From an uncultured Lachnospiraceae bacterium (GTDB taxonomy: Bacteria; Bacillota; Clostridia; Lachnospirales; Lachnospiraceae): 64,000 bases of DNA. This document shows positions 1 to 6,759 of the stretch, piece after piece. The notes beneath the pieces were generated by a model. The model saw only the letters and a list, made by a program, of their open reading frames with translations, searched no databases and had not been told where the DNA came from. Every line of letters starts with the position of its first letter. Positions within the stretch are counted from its first letter, which is position 1. A program made the translations under genes and the position numbers. The stretch lies in the NCBI GenBank assembly GCA_910585465.1, contig CAJUEW010000013.1:1-64000 (forward strand), in the 5' to 3' direction.

Positions 1-8
1 CATGGATG

Positions 9-40
9 GCAGGTTCTTCGGAGCCTGCTTTTCTATTTTT
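9..40 (+). terminator. Intrinsic terminator of a gene left of the window
   Basis: An 8-bp stem (9-16 with 21-28, one G-T wobble) closed by a TTCG tetraloop is followed by a T-rich tract at 29-40. This is a textbook intrinsic terminator on the plus strand and closes a transcript entering from the left. Confidence 0.85.
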
Positions 41-58
41 AGAAATAAAAGAGGAACT

Positions 59-94
59 GTTGCTCCATAGATGACTTCTCATCTATTTTGCAAC
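59..94. other. Long imperfect hairpin
   Basis: GTTGC (59-63) pairs with GCAAC (90-94). Inside it ATAGATGA pairs with TCATCTAT around a CTTC loop, with a small internal bulge between the two helices. Four T follow six bases later, so it could be a second, weaker terminator or the end of a decayed mobile element. No function is assigned. Confidence 0.5.
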
Positions 95-522
95 AACCCC
101 TTTTAAGCCGCCTTCGGCGTCTGCTGGACTATAGTCCACAGACCGGATTCTGACATTCCATGCCTGCAGCTATAAATTTAACGATGCGCGGTTTATGCCG
201 CTGAGAATGCTAAAAGCAGAATGAAACGAGTTTGTATGCGGACGGAAAGATATGATCGGTAGATGGATTTTTCTGCAAGTTTATGGTACAATTACTGAAA
301 TTAAAATATATGTGAATGATGAGACAATCATACCATTTGCTGCTTCTGGCGAAAGCGGCATGGGCAGGACAAATGAGAAACTTCAGCAAAGCTGTAGGGG
401 CGCAAGACTGCTTGAAGGCAGGGGATTCAAAAGAGGTATCGGAAAAGCAGAATTGTCCGCATGGGTGGACAGCCTTAAACTTTCAATATAAATACTGGTT
501 TTAGAAACAGGGAGGGCAGAAT
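95..522. other. Non-coding or decayed stretch upstream of the SDR gene
   Basis: No open frame here has a ribosome binding site or a recognisable product; the short frames around 252-504 look like chance reading. The stretch holds a 14-bp perfect palindrome at 125-138 (TGGACTATAGTCCA), extended by GTCTG/CAGAC arms at 119-123 and 139-143. A strong Shine-Dalgarno GGGAGGG lies just before the ATG at 523. I could not identify a convincing promoter. Confidence 0.4.
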
Positions 523-1479
523 ATGAAAGCAGTTGTAATTGGCGCATATGGACATATAGGCACTTACCTTGTACCGATGCTGATTGAAGGCGGGTATGAA
601 GTAACTGCAATTTCAAGGGGGCTTTCCAAAGTCTATGAGGATAACCCGGCCTGGGGAAAGGCGGTTTCCGTAAAAATGGACAGGGGCAGGGAACCAGGCT
701 TTGCCCAAAAAATTGCTGATATGCAGGCGGATGTTGTGGTGGATCTGATTAACTTTGACATCAGTGAGACGAAAAAGATGGCGGAAGCATTGAAAGCCAC
801 AAATTGTAATCATTACCTGTATTGCTCCTCCTGCTGGGCGCACAGCAGAGCTGAGATCCTTCCGGTAAATTCGGATGATATGAAAAATGATCCGCTGTGT
901 GATTATGGAAGGGATAAGCTTGCCTCAGAACAGTATCTGAGGGAAGAGTATGAAAAGAATGGATTTCCCGCCACTTCCATCCGGCCAGGGCAGATATCGG
1001 GAGCTGGGTGGGATATCATCGGTCCCTGGGGGAATATATCCAAAGTGCCTTTTCAGAAAATTGCAGATGGAGAAGAAATTTTCCTGCCTAATTTCGGGAT
1101 GGAGACGCTTCACCATGTTCACGGTTATGATGTGGCACAGTGTTTTTATAAGGCAGTCGCGCATAGGGAGCAATCTCTTGGGGAAGTTTTCGAGGCAGCC
1201 AGCGGCCAATCCATTACGCTGTACGGTTATGCAAAGCTGATATATGAATTTTTTGGGAAAGAGCCGAAAATTGGTTTTCTTCCATGGAAGGAATGGTGTG
1301 AATATGAGGGGAATGAATCCGAATGTAAGCATACCTATCTCCATATAGCACGCAGCGGATCTTACAGCATTGAGAAGGAGCGCAGGCTGCTTGGCTATCA
1401 GCCGAAATACACCAATGTGGAAACGATAAAGCTGGCGGTGCAGAGTTATGTGGACAGAGGGCTGATAGAAGTAAGATAA
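523..1479 (+). CDS. NAD(P)-dependent epimerase/dehydratase, extended SDR family
   Basis: This is a 318-residue Rossmann enzyme. The N terminus carries the dinucleotide motif GAYGHIG (residues 8-14) directly after the first beta strand. A central stretch, YLYCSSCWAH followed about 30 residues on by a YGRDK motif, is the SDR Tyr-x3-Lys active site. The rest resembles the substrate-binding half of nucleoside-sugar epimerases and isoflavone-reductase-like SDRs. Length is normal for the family. The ATG at 523 is preceded by GGGAGGG at a good distance. It stands alone, with a terminator region before it and decayed DNA behind, so its substrate cannot be inferred from neighbours. Family call is firm; the reaction is unknown. 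Confidence 0.85.
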   Translation: MKAVVIGAYGHIGTYLVPMLIEGGYEVTAISRGLSKVYEDNPAWGKAVSVKMDRGREPGFAQKIADMQADVVVDLINFDISETKKMAEALKATNCNHYLYCSSCWAHSRAEILPVNSDDMKNDPLCDYGRDKLASEQYLREEYEKNGFPATSIRPGQISGAGWDIIGPWGNISKVPFQKIADGEEIFLPNFGMETLHHVHGYDVAQCFYKAVAHREQSLGEVFEAASGQSITLYGYAKLIYEFFGKEPKIGFLPWKEWCEYEGNESECKHTYLHIARSGSYSIEKERRLLGYQPKYTNVETIKLAVQSYVDRGLIEVR

Positions 1480-1498
1480 TTTTGACTATTATAGGACT

Positions 1499-1839
1499 GT
1501 GTTTGACTATCCAAATGAAAATCTTACAGAGGAAGAGTTAGAAAATTACATCAGCCAACTCAGCGAATTAGTCCAAAAATATTGCAAATAAAAGGATTAA
1601 GTATTATAGAGAATTATCTTGCTGTTACATCAAGGGAAATCTTAACCACTGGCATCTCAGAAGACTACCAGAAATGCTATGCCCAGATATTCCTATATGC
1701 TCCAAAGGACCTTCATAAGGACTTGGAGGAACTAAATTATTTGATTTCTTATCCTGCTAACAACATGTTTCCGGATAAAGAGAAATGTTCAAAACTGCTT
1801 TTAAAAATCAGTAAATCATTCACATATCATAATATTTAG
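1499..1839 (+). pseudogene. Unrecognised small ORF pieces, probably gene remnants
   Basis: Two overlapping reading frames occur here. A 30-codon frame from GTG at 1499 to 1591 (starting VFDYPNENLTEEELENY) has no ribosome binding site. An 85-codon frame from TTG at 1582 to 1839 is in a different register. Both have protein-like, polar, helix-forming composition and lower GC than the flanking genes, but I recognise neither. The frame change and missing start signals suggest remains of one or two older genes. Confidence 0.35.
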
Positions 1840-1905
1840 CACTACCGATTTAGAAGAAAAGACAGCACCAAACTGCATACAATAACCAGGAAAAGATGTG
1901 TTTTT

Positions 1906-2115
1906 ATGAGTAATCGAGAAATTGCCAAAAATCTTATTGACCAAATACCAGAAAGCAAATTATTTTATATAATTGTATATCTGCAGGGGGCAGCAGTTCC
2001 TGACGAAACACCAAATGCAGAAACATTAGAGGCTTTTGCAGAGCTTAGCAGCGGAAGCGGCACCTTGCATAGTGGCACCACTGAGGAACTATTTGCTAAG
2101 TTAATGGAGGACTAA
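1906..2115 (+). CDS. Type II antitoxin-like protein (partner of YafQ/RelE toxin)
   Basis: This 69-residue protein has the N-terminal pattern MSNREIAKNLIDQIPESKL and the C-terminal GTTEELFAKLMED seen in small antitoxin-like proteins of Clostridia that sit just upstream of YafQ-family toxins. The reading is supported by its neighbour: two bases after the stop begins a recognisable but internally deleted YafQ gene. A plausible Shine-Dalgarno AGGAAAAG lies upstream. In an intact system the antitoxin would bind and neutralise the mRNA-cleaving toxin and repress the operon. With the toxin broken it is probably an orphan. Assignment rests mainly on context and general resemblance. Confidence 0.6.
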   Translation: MSNREIAKNLIDQIPESKLFYIIVYLQGAAVPDETPNAETLEAFAELSSGSGTLHSGTTEELFAKLMED

Positions 2116-2117
2116 GA

Positions 2118-2225
2118 GTGTTAGATGTTAGATACTCTACTAAATTCAAAAAGGACTTCAAAAAAGAGAAAAATGAGCTTTTGCTTTATCGTACCGGTAC
2201 ACACTCTGATTTATTCGGATTATGA
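2118..2225 (+). pseudogene. YafQ-family mRNA interferase toxin, internal in-frame deletion
   Basis: Reading from GTG at 2118 gives 35 codons and a stop. The first part, LDVRYSTKFKKDFKK, is a typical YafQ N terminus. The last part, ELLLYRTGTHSDLFGL, is a typical YafQ C terminus with the conserved RTGTHSDLF signature. YafQ toxins are normally about 90 residues, so roughly 55 residues from the middle are missing although the frame is kept. Catalytic residues of the middle of the fold are lost, so it should be inactive. It starts two bases after the antitoxin stop, as in an intact toxin-antitoxin operon. Confidence 0.75.
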
Positions 2226-2307
2226 AACACTACTCAGGCCAGTTGCTTGGGTAGTTCTATGTAAATTAGCATATGGCAATTCTATCATCAATTCTGGAGG
2301 ATAGGTT

Positions 2308-2760
2308 ATGACAGGTACTCGCGAACCCCGTGTTCCGACGACGGAACAGATCAGGCTTATCAATGAATGCCGTCACAGCGGCATGACAGATGCTGACTGG
2401 TGCCGTGAAAACCACATTGCAGTAAGCATCTTTTACAACTGGGTCAGCCGGTGCCGGAAAGCGGCAGCGGATCAGATCCCACCACCGAATTACGGTCATC
2501 TTGAGATTCCCCGTCCGAAACAGGACGTGGTCCCCATTGATACTGTTCCGGAACAGAATACGGAATCACAGATGCAGAAAACGTACCTTGATAATTCACA
2601 TACGATTGAAGTTTCTGTGAAGGATATCACAGTCCGCATCAGCAATGATGTCAATTCTGTCCTGCTCACCAGGACAATCCGCCTGCTTCAGGAGCTTTCA
2701 TGTCAGGTGATATCTGCGGACTTGAGAAGATCTACATTGTCTGCGGCTACACGGATATGA
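2308..2760 (+). CDS. IS66 family accessory protein TnpA (orf1)
   Basis: A 150-residue protein with the IS66 orf1 pattern: an N-terminal helix-turn-helix of the transposase type including SGMTDADWCRENHIAVSIFYNW (read as SGMTDADWCRE then SIFYNWV), and a variable acidic/proline-rich middle. IS66 elements encode TnpA, TnpB and the transposase TnpC; TnpA and TnpB are accessory and not the catalytic enzyme. The ATG at 2308 has GGAGG seven bases before it. The end overlaps the start of tnpB. No tnpC follows, so the element cannot move by itself. Confidence 0.8.
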   Translation: MTGTREPRVPTTEQIRLINECRHSGMTDADWCRENHIAVSIFYNWVSRCRKAAADQIPPPNYGHLEIPRPKQDVVPIDTVPEQNTESQMQKTYLDNSHTIEVSVKDITVRISNDVNSVLLTRTIRLLQELSCQVISADLRRSTLSAATRI

Positions 2761-2777
2761 GGAAATCCGTAGGTTGA
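2700..2777 (+). pseudogene. IS66 TnpB (orf2), truncated after about 24 codons
   Basis: From ATG at 2700 the frame reads MSGDICGLEKIYIVCGYTD then MRKSVG and stops. The GLEKIYIVCGYTDMRKS pattern is the conserved N terminus of IS66 orf2, which normally continues with DGLA for about 110 residues. Here the family sequence breaks off near 2768-2775 and unrelated DNA begins. Confidence 0.8.
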
Positions 2778-3041
2778 ATTTTTTATCAAAAAATTAACCT
2801 GTGTAATAACCTCTTCTTCTGATATATCATATAACATCGGATCTGCATCTTCAAAACAATAATTTGAAGCATAAGAACGATTATTTGTCCATTCTAATAT
2901 CCACCAGCTTTGAAGAGTGGTTACTTTAAAAAATTCCCCATTTAATGTCCAACATTCTCCTGATGGCTGTAGTTCAATTCTCTCAGCTCCAAGCTCCTCA
3001 AATCTTTTTTCACAAATTGTTCGGATTTCATCCTTAGTCAT
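2703..3041 (-). pseudogene. Unknown small cytosolic protein, C terminus lost at the IS66 junction
   Basis: On the minus strand an ATG at 3041 with GGGGAGG six bases upstream opens a frame beginning MTKDEIRTICEKRFEELGA. About 88 residues look genuine, ending near EEEVITQVNFLIKN. After that the frame runs into the reverse complement of the IS66 tnpB remnant (STYGFPHIRV and on) until a stop at 2703. The composition, rich in aromatic and acidic residues with paired Trp, resembles small immunity or SMI1-like proteins, but I do not recognise the family. The break coincides with the tnpB break, so one deletion truncated both. Confidence 0.6.
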
Positions 3042-3067
3042 ATAACCTCCCCTTTTACATATTCTAA

Positions 3068-3096
3068 ATTGTACCCTCTTAACAATTAATAAACAA
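3068..3096 (-). promoter_or_regulatory. Sigma-A type promoter of the truncated minus-strand gene
   Basis: Read on the minus strand, TTGTTT (3096-3091) and TACAAT (3073-3068) are 17 bases apart and lie about 27 bases before the ATG at 3041. Confidence 0.6.
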
Positions 3097-3201
3097 TCCA
3101 ACATTTTGGCTTTCCCCTAAAAAACAAAGCACACTGCAGATTTCTGACTTTATGTACTTGATTATAAAATATTTTTTGGCCATTCACAATGAATATTTAA
3201 A

Positions 3202-3216
3202 GACCAGGGTCTGGTC
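3202..3216. other. Short dyad GACCAG-GGT-CTGGTC
   Basis: A perfect 6-bp inverted repeat with a 3-base centre lies about 35 bases upstream of an extended -10 element. Its position fits an operator, but no regulator can be named and it may be chance. Confidence 0.3.
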
Positions 3217-3250
3217 CGCATTTATATACTAACACTACCGCCGGGATTTA

Positions 3251-3259
3251 TGATATACT
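3251..3259 (+). promoter_or_regulatory. Extended -10 promoter element
   Basis: TG-A-TATACT forms an extended -10 element about 30 bases before the DUF1905 gene. No good -35 hexamer is present, as is common for extended -10 promoters. Confidence 0.5.
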
Positions 3260-3290
3260 GTAGAAAAGAAAGTGGACAGGGGTGCGGGCA

Positions 3291-3578
3291 GTGGAAGGGA
3301 AAGTGTATGAATTTGATTCCCTGCTTTATGAAGCAGGAGGGACAGGCGGTGCATATGTCATTTTTCCCTATGATATCAGGAAAGAGTTTGGACGGGGAAG
3401 GGTGAAGGTACACGCTGCGTTTGACGGGGAGGAGTATGATGGCAGCATTGTAAATATGGGTGTAAAGAATTCTGACGGAACTATCTGCTATATCATAGGC
3501 GTACGTAAAGATATTCGTTCCCGGATAGGGAAACAGCCGGGAGACAGTATCCATGTGACGGTCAGGGAACGGAGATAA
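3291..3578 (+). CDS. DUF1905 domain protein
   Basis: A 95-residue protein consisting almost entirely of the DUF1905 beta-barrel: GGAYVIFPYDIRKEFG, GRVKVHAAFDG, YDGSIVNMG and RKDIRSRIGKQPGD are the family landmarks, and length is as expected. GTG at 3291 is chosen because AGGGG lies eight bases upstream; the in-frame GTG at 3282 has no spacing for a ribosome binding site. Its role is not known. It is followed after 13 bases by a DUF1801 gene, a partner often seen with DUF1905 proteins, so the two are probably one operon. Confidence 0.8.
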   Translation: MEGKVYEFDSLLYEAGGTGGAYVIFPYDIRKEFGRGRVKVHAAFDGEEYDGSIVNMGVKNSDGTICYIIGVRKDIRSRIGKQPGDSIHVTVRERR

Positions 3579-3591
3579 GGAGGAAAAAAAG

Positions 3592-4005
3592 ATGTGGACA
3601 TGTCCGAAATGCGGTCGAACTTTTAAGAGGCAGAACCAAGACCATTTCTGCGGGAAGGCACCGGAGACGATTGATGAATATATTGCGGCACAGCCGGAAA
3701 AGGTGCAGGAGTACCTGAGGGAAGTAAGGGATACTCTGCGTACAGCTCTGCCGGAGGCAGAGGAGCGGATATCATGGAGCATGCCGACGTTTTGGAAGAA
3801 ACATAATATCATTCAGTTTGCCGGGTTTAAGAACCATGTGGGCCTGTATCCGGGGCCGGAGGCTGTGCTGGAGTTTTCCGAACGCCTGGAAGGGTATAAG
3901 ACCAGTAAAGGGACAATACAGATCCCATACAGCAGTCCGGTTCCGAAGGAGCTGATTGCCGATATTGCAAGATGGTGTTATAGGACAGGGAATCTCCGCA
4001 CATAG
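3592..4005 (+). CDS. DUF1801 (YdhG-like) protein with N-terminal zinc ribbon
   Basis: A 137-residue protein. Residues 1-20 hold CPKCGRTF and a later His-x-x-Cys (DHFCG), which together look like a small zinc finger. Residues about 25-130 are the DUF1801 fold with the landmarks AEERISWSMPTFWK, GLYPG and the closing RWC. The domain is shared with frataxin-like/YdhG proteins whose biochemical role is not settled. A strong TAAGGAGG sits before the ATG. Operon with the DUF1905 gene. Confidence 0.8.
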   Translation: MWTCPKCGRTFKRQNQDHFCGKAPETIDEYIAAQPEKVQEYLREVRDTLRTALPEAEERISWSMPTFWKKHNIIQFAGFKNHVGLYPGPEAVLEFSERLEGYKTSKGTIQIPYSSPVPKELIADIARWCYRTGNLRT

Positions 4006-4130
4006 ATGAAACATAAAAGGCATGTACCGGTTTTATTGCAATATGTATAAAATATAATTGTTTACTTTGTAAAATTTGTCAATAGACATTAAAAAAAATG
4101 TGTTAATATCTTTACAGAAATTCAATAAAC

Positions 4131-4208
4131 AAGATGTTACTCCTCGGAGGCGTTACTTGTCAAACCATACAGGGTTTGTTTATGTGATGCGTTAGAGGGG
4201 TTTTTTTT
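4131..4208 (+). promoter_or_regulatory. Antitermination leader (RAT-like hairpin and terminator) before the BglG/LicT gene
   Basis: A GATGTTACT motif followed by a small CTCC/GGAG hairpin (about 4133-4150) resembles the 5-prime half of the ribonucleic antiterminator bound by LicT/BglG proteins, though the 3-prime half is longer than the usual 29-30 bases. ACTCCTC (4139-4145) can pair with GAGGGGT (4195-4201) in front of eight T (4201-4208), and CAAACC/GGTTTG forms an inner hairpin. The two folds are mutually exclusive. The layout fits substrate-controlled antitermination of the operon that follows, including the antiterminator itself. Confidence 0.6.
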
Positions 4209-4225
4209 GCGTGGGAGACGATTGA

Positions 4226-5050
4226 ATGAAGATCATTAAACGGATCAATACCAATGCGGCGATTGCATTAGATTCCAAAGGAAGAAAGGCCGTAGTGCTG
4301 GGTAAGGGAGTAGGTTTTCCGCAGGTTCCTTATGAACTGACGGATCTTTCTAAAATTCAGAGAACCTTTTATGAAGTAAGTCCGCAGTATTATGATATGT
4401 TGACACAGCTGCCAAGAGAAGTGCTTCTTGTCAGTGCGGACATTGTCGAACGGGCGGAAATCAGTCTGGGTGTAAGTCTAAATCCAAACCTGTCTTTCAG
4501 CCTTGCAGACCATATTGCATTTGCCCTACAGCGTGAAAGCCAGGGAATCCGTCTGGCAATGCCGTTGGCTTATGATGTACGGCATATTTATCCGAAGGAA
4601 TATGAGCTTGGGCAGTATGCAGTTCAATTAATTAAAACAGAGCTGGGAACACAGTTCTCAGAGGGTGAGGCTGTCAGAATTGCTTTACATTTGGTAAATG
4701 CTGAAATGGAAGGAAGTGATTTAACTTCCATGCTGGAATCATTGGAAATGATTTCTGAAATTAATAAGATTGTAGAACAAGAGCTGGGAATCCGGCTGGA
4801 TAAAGAAAGCTATAATTATTCCAGGTTTGTTACGCATTTACAGTTTTTGATCCAACGGCTGTCAACGAACCGGCAGGTAATCAATGATACCGGAAATATG
4901 CTTCGGGAAATTATAAGAGAATATCCGAAAATATATGCCTGTTCATTAAAAATAACAGAATATTTCCGTGAATCAAAAGGGTGGGAATGCGGTAAGGACG
5001 AGATCCTTTATTTGTCACTCCATATTAACCGTGTCTTTGACCGGAAGTAA
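4226..5050 (+). CDS. licT: BglG/LicT family transcriptional antiterminator
   Basis: A 274-residue protein with the family layout: an RNA-binding CAT domain (residues 1-55, starting MKIIKRINTNAAIALD) then two PTS regulation domains. PRD1 holds LADHIAFALQR near residue 93 and YPKEYELGQYAV near residue 127; PRD2 holds SRFVTHLQFLIQRL and a late LSLHINRV. These contain the conserved His phosphorylated by EIIB or HPr. When the sugar is present the dephosphorylated protein binds the leader RNA and prevents termination. It is directly followed by the PTS and glucosidase genes, so it should control them. GGGAG precedes the ATG. Confidence 0.92.
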   Translation: MKIIKRINTNAAIALDSKGRKAVVLGKGVGFPQVPYELTDLSKIQRTFYEVSPQYYDMLTQLPREVLLVSADIVERAEISLGVSLNPNLSFSLADHIAFALQRESQGIRLAMPLAYDVRHIYPKEYELGQYAVQLIKTELGTQFSEGEAVRIALHLVNAEMEGSDLTSMLESLEMISEINKIVEQELGIRLDKESYNYSRFVTHLQFLIQRLSTNRQVINDTGNMLREIIREYPKIYACSLKITEYFRESKGWECGKDEILYLSLHINRVFDRK

Positions 5051-5138
5051 CTTTTATTTATTTATCCGTATGTTCCTTTTTTGAATGGCGCGCATCAGAA
5101 AGGTTCAGAATATTTAGTTTTGAAACAAGGAGGGTGTA

Positions 5139-6746
5139 ATGGGCGATAACAAATGGCTGTCAGAGCAGATTATGCTGTTAATCGGCGGTGAAAGCAATGC
5201 GAATCATTGTGAATTCAGGCAAGGGGTGTTGTATATCATGCTCAAGGATGCAGGACTGGCTGACCTGGAACATCTGGAGAAACTGGACTATGTTCAGGAA
5301 GCATCCCTCAGCCGTGCTCTTTTGAAGGTTCGCCTGGATTCTGAAAAGGATAAAGCGTTAGAAGCCCATTGCCAATATAAGGAGGAATTAAAAACTATGG
5401 CAAAGGATTACACGCAACTGGCTGACAATATTATAAAAAATGTCGGCGGAAAAGAGAATATTATCAGTTTGAAGCACTGCGTTACCCGTCTGCGTTTTCA
5501 ATTGAAGGATGACAAGCTTGCGGATACAGAAGCTATGAAAAATACAACAGGTGTTGTTACTGTGATGGAGGCAGGCGGCCAGTATCAGGTGGTAATCGGT
5601 AATAATGTGGCAGACGTATTCAGGGTTGTCTGCAAGCGGGCAGAGGTACAGGATGACCAGTCTTCACAGAAGGAAGAAAAGAAGCTTACCGGATTTAAGT
5701 GGTTTGTTGACTTTATCTTTTCAGTTACAAGCCCTATGTTGATGCTGCTTTCGGCCAGCGGTATTCTGAAAGGGTGCCTTACTGTCCTGACTATGACCGG
5801 ACTTATGGAGAGCGGAAGCGGAGTCCATACACTGTATAGTGCAATTGCGGATGCATTGTATTATTTCCTGCCGCTGTTTTTAGGATACTGTACCGCAAAA
5901 AAGGTCGGTGTCACACCGTTTCTTGGCATGCTGATTGGAGGAATTTTATGTTATCCGACAATCAATGGCGCAGATCTGGCTATTCTTGGATTTGAGATGA
6001 ATGTAACATATACCTCCACATTTCTTCCGGTTATTCTGGTGGTTGCTTTGGCTTCGCCGGTGGAAAAGCTGTTGAAGAAAGTGATTCCTGATGTATTGAA
6101 GAGTCTTTTTGTACCGCTGCTTGTGATGATAACAGTAGTTCCGGTTGGCTTTATGATTGTGGGACCGATTGCGAATTCAATCTCGGCAGCTCTTGCAACA
6201 GCAGTCAATACTCTGTACGGTTTGAATTCTGCGGTTGCTGGTCTGGTGATTGGAGTGGCATGGCAAATTCTTGTAGTTTTCGGACTTCATGCGACGATTG
6301 GTATGGTCAGCATTGTGAATTTGCTCCAGGGAAATCCGGATCCAATCCTTGCAATCTCTTCCATCACAATGTTTGCGCAGATTGCCGCAGTTATGGCGAT
6401 TTACATAAAGACAAAGAACAAGGATTTGAAGGTAGCCTGTATTCCCGCGGCTATTTCCGGAGTTCTGGGAACAACGGAACCAGCTATTTATGGAATCACC
6501 CTGCCGCGGATTAAGGCATTTGCGGCATCCTGCGTGGGCGCCGGAGTAACTGGTTTGATTTGCGGTATATTCCGCATCCGTAAATATGCCATGGGAGGAG
6601 GAATCTTTGCGGTGCCCGGACTTTTAAACCCGGAGTCTCCCAATGCGATTCCAATTATTCTTGCAATCGTGGCCGGTGCTGCCATCAGCTTTGCTCTTAC
6701 AATGTTTATCTATAAGGACAGCGATTTGGAAGATATTGTAAAATAA
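5139..6746 (+). CDS. PTS beta-glucoside-type transporter, EIIBC, with extra N-terminal EIIB-like segment
   Basis: A 535-residue membrane protein. Residues 87-175 are a canonical EIIB of the glucose/beta-glucoside class with the phospho-cysteine in KHCVTRLRF (about residue 114). Residues about 185-530 are the EIIC permease with roughly ten membrane segments and the conserved GLHATIGMV and GTTEPAIYG motifs. EIIA is encoded separately downstream. Residues 1-86 are unusual: they look like a degenerate EIIB copy (GGESNANHCEFRQG, LYIMLKDAGLADLEHL) that retains a Cys after His. A second start at 5397 has a better ribosome binding site, so a normal-length EIIBC may also be made. It carries phosphorylating import of an aryl- or alkyl-beta-glucoside or cellobiose-like sugar. 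Confidence 0.9.
   Translation: MGDNKWLSEQIMLLIGGESNANHCEFRQGVLYIMLKDAGLADLEHLEKLDYVQEASLSRALLKVRLDSEKDKALEAHCQYKEELKTMAKDYTQLADNIIKNVGGKENIISLKHCVTRLRFQLKDDKLADTEAMKNTTGVVTVMEAGGQYQVVIGNNVADVFRVVCKRAEVQDDQSSQKEEKKLTGFKWFVDFIFSVTSPMLMLLSASGILKGCLTVLTMTGLMESGSGVHTLYSAIADALYYFLPLFLGYCTAKKVGVTPFLGMLIGGILCYPTINGADLAILGFEMNVTYTSTFLPVILVVALASPVEKLLKKVIPDVLKSLFVPLLVMITVVPVGFMIVGPIANSISAALATAVNTLYGLNSAVAGLVIGVAWQILVVFGLHATIGMVSIVNLLQGNPDPILAISSITMFAQIAAVMAIYIKTKNKDLKVACIPAAISGVLGTTEPAIYGITLPRIKAFAASCVGAGVTGLICGIFRIRKYAMGGGIFAVPGLLNPESPNAIPIILAIVAGAAISFALTMFIYKDSDLEDIVK
5379..5399 (+). promoter_or_regulatory. Strong internal ribosome binding site and start inside the EIIBC gene
   Basis: AAGGAGG (5379-5385) lies 11 bases before an in-frame ATG at 5397. 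The protein from there begins MAKDYTQLADNIIKNVGG, which is how EIIBC proteins of this class normally begin. It could be the real start or a second start. Confidence 0.6.
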
Positions 6747-6759
6747 TTGAGGTGACAAT

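Larger units (their letters stand above)
2308..2777 (+). mobile_element. IS66 family insertion sequence remnant
   Basis: The element is represented only by tnpA and the first codons of tnpB. The right part, including the transposase gene and right terminal repeat, is missing. I cannot place the left terminal repeat; it should lie between 2226 and 2307. The boundaries given are those of the coding remnants. Confidence 0.7.

Noticed and set aside
252..504. Short plus-strand reading frames before the SDR gene (79 and 62 codons)
   Set aside because: They overlap in different frames, lack ribosome binding sites and encode nothing recognisable. Part of the sequence (GCAAAGC and GGGGCGCAAGA near 385-405) recalls a cyclic-di-GMP riboswitch, but the paired elements and closing GGTTGCC-type segment are missing.
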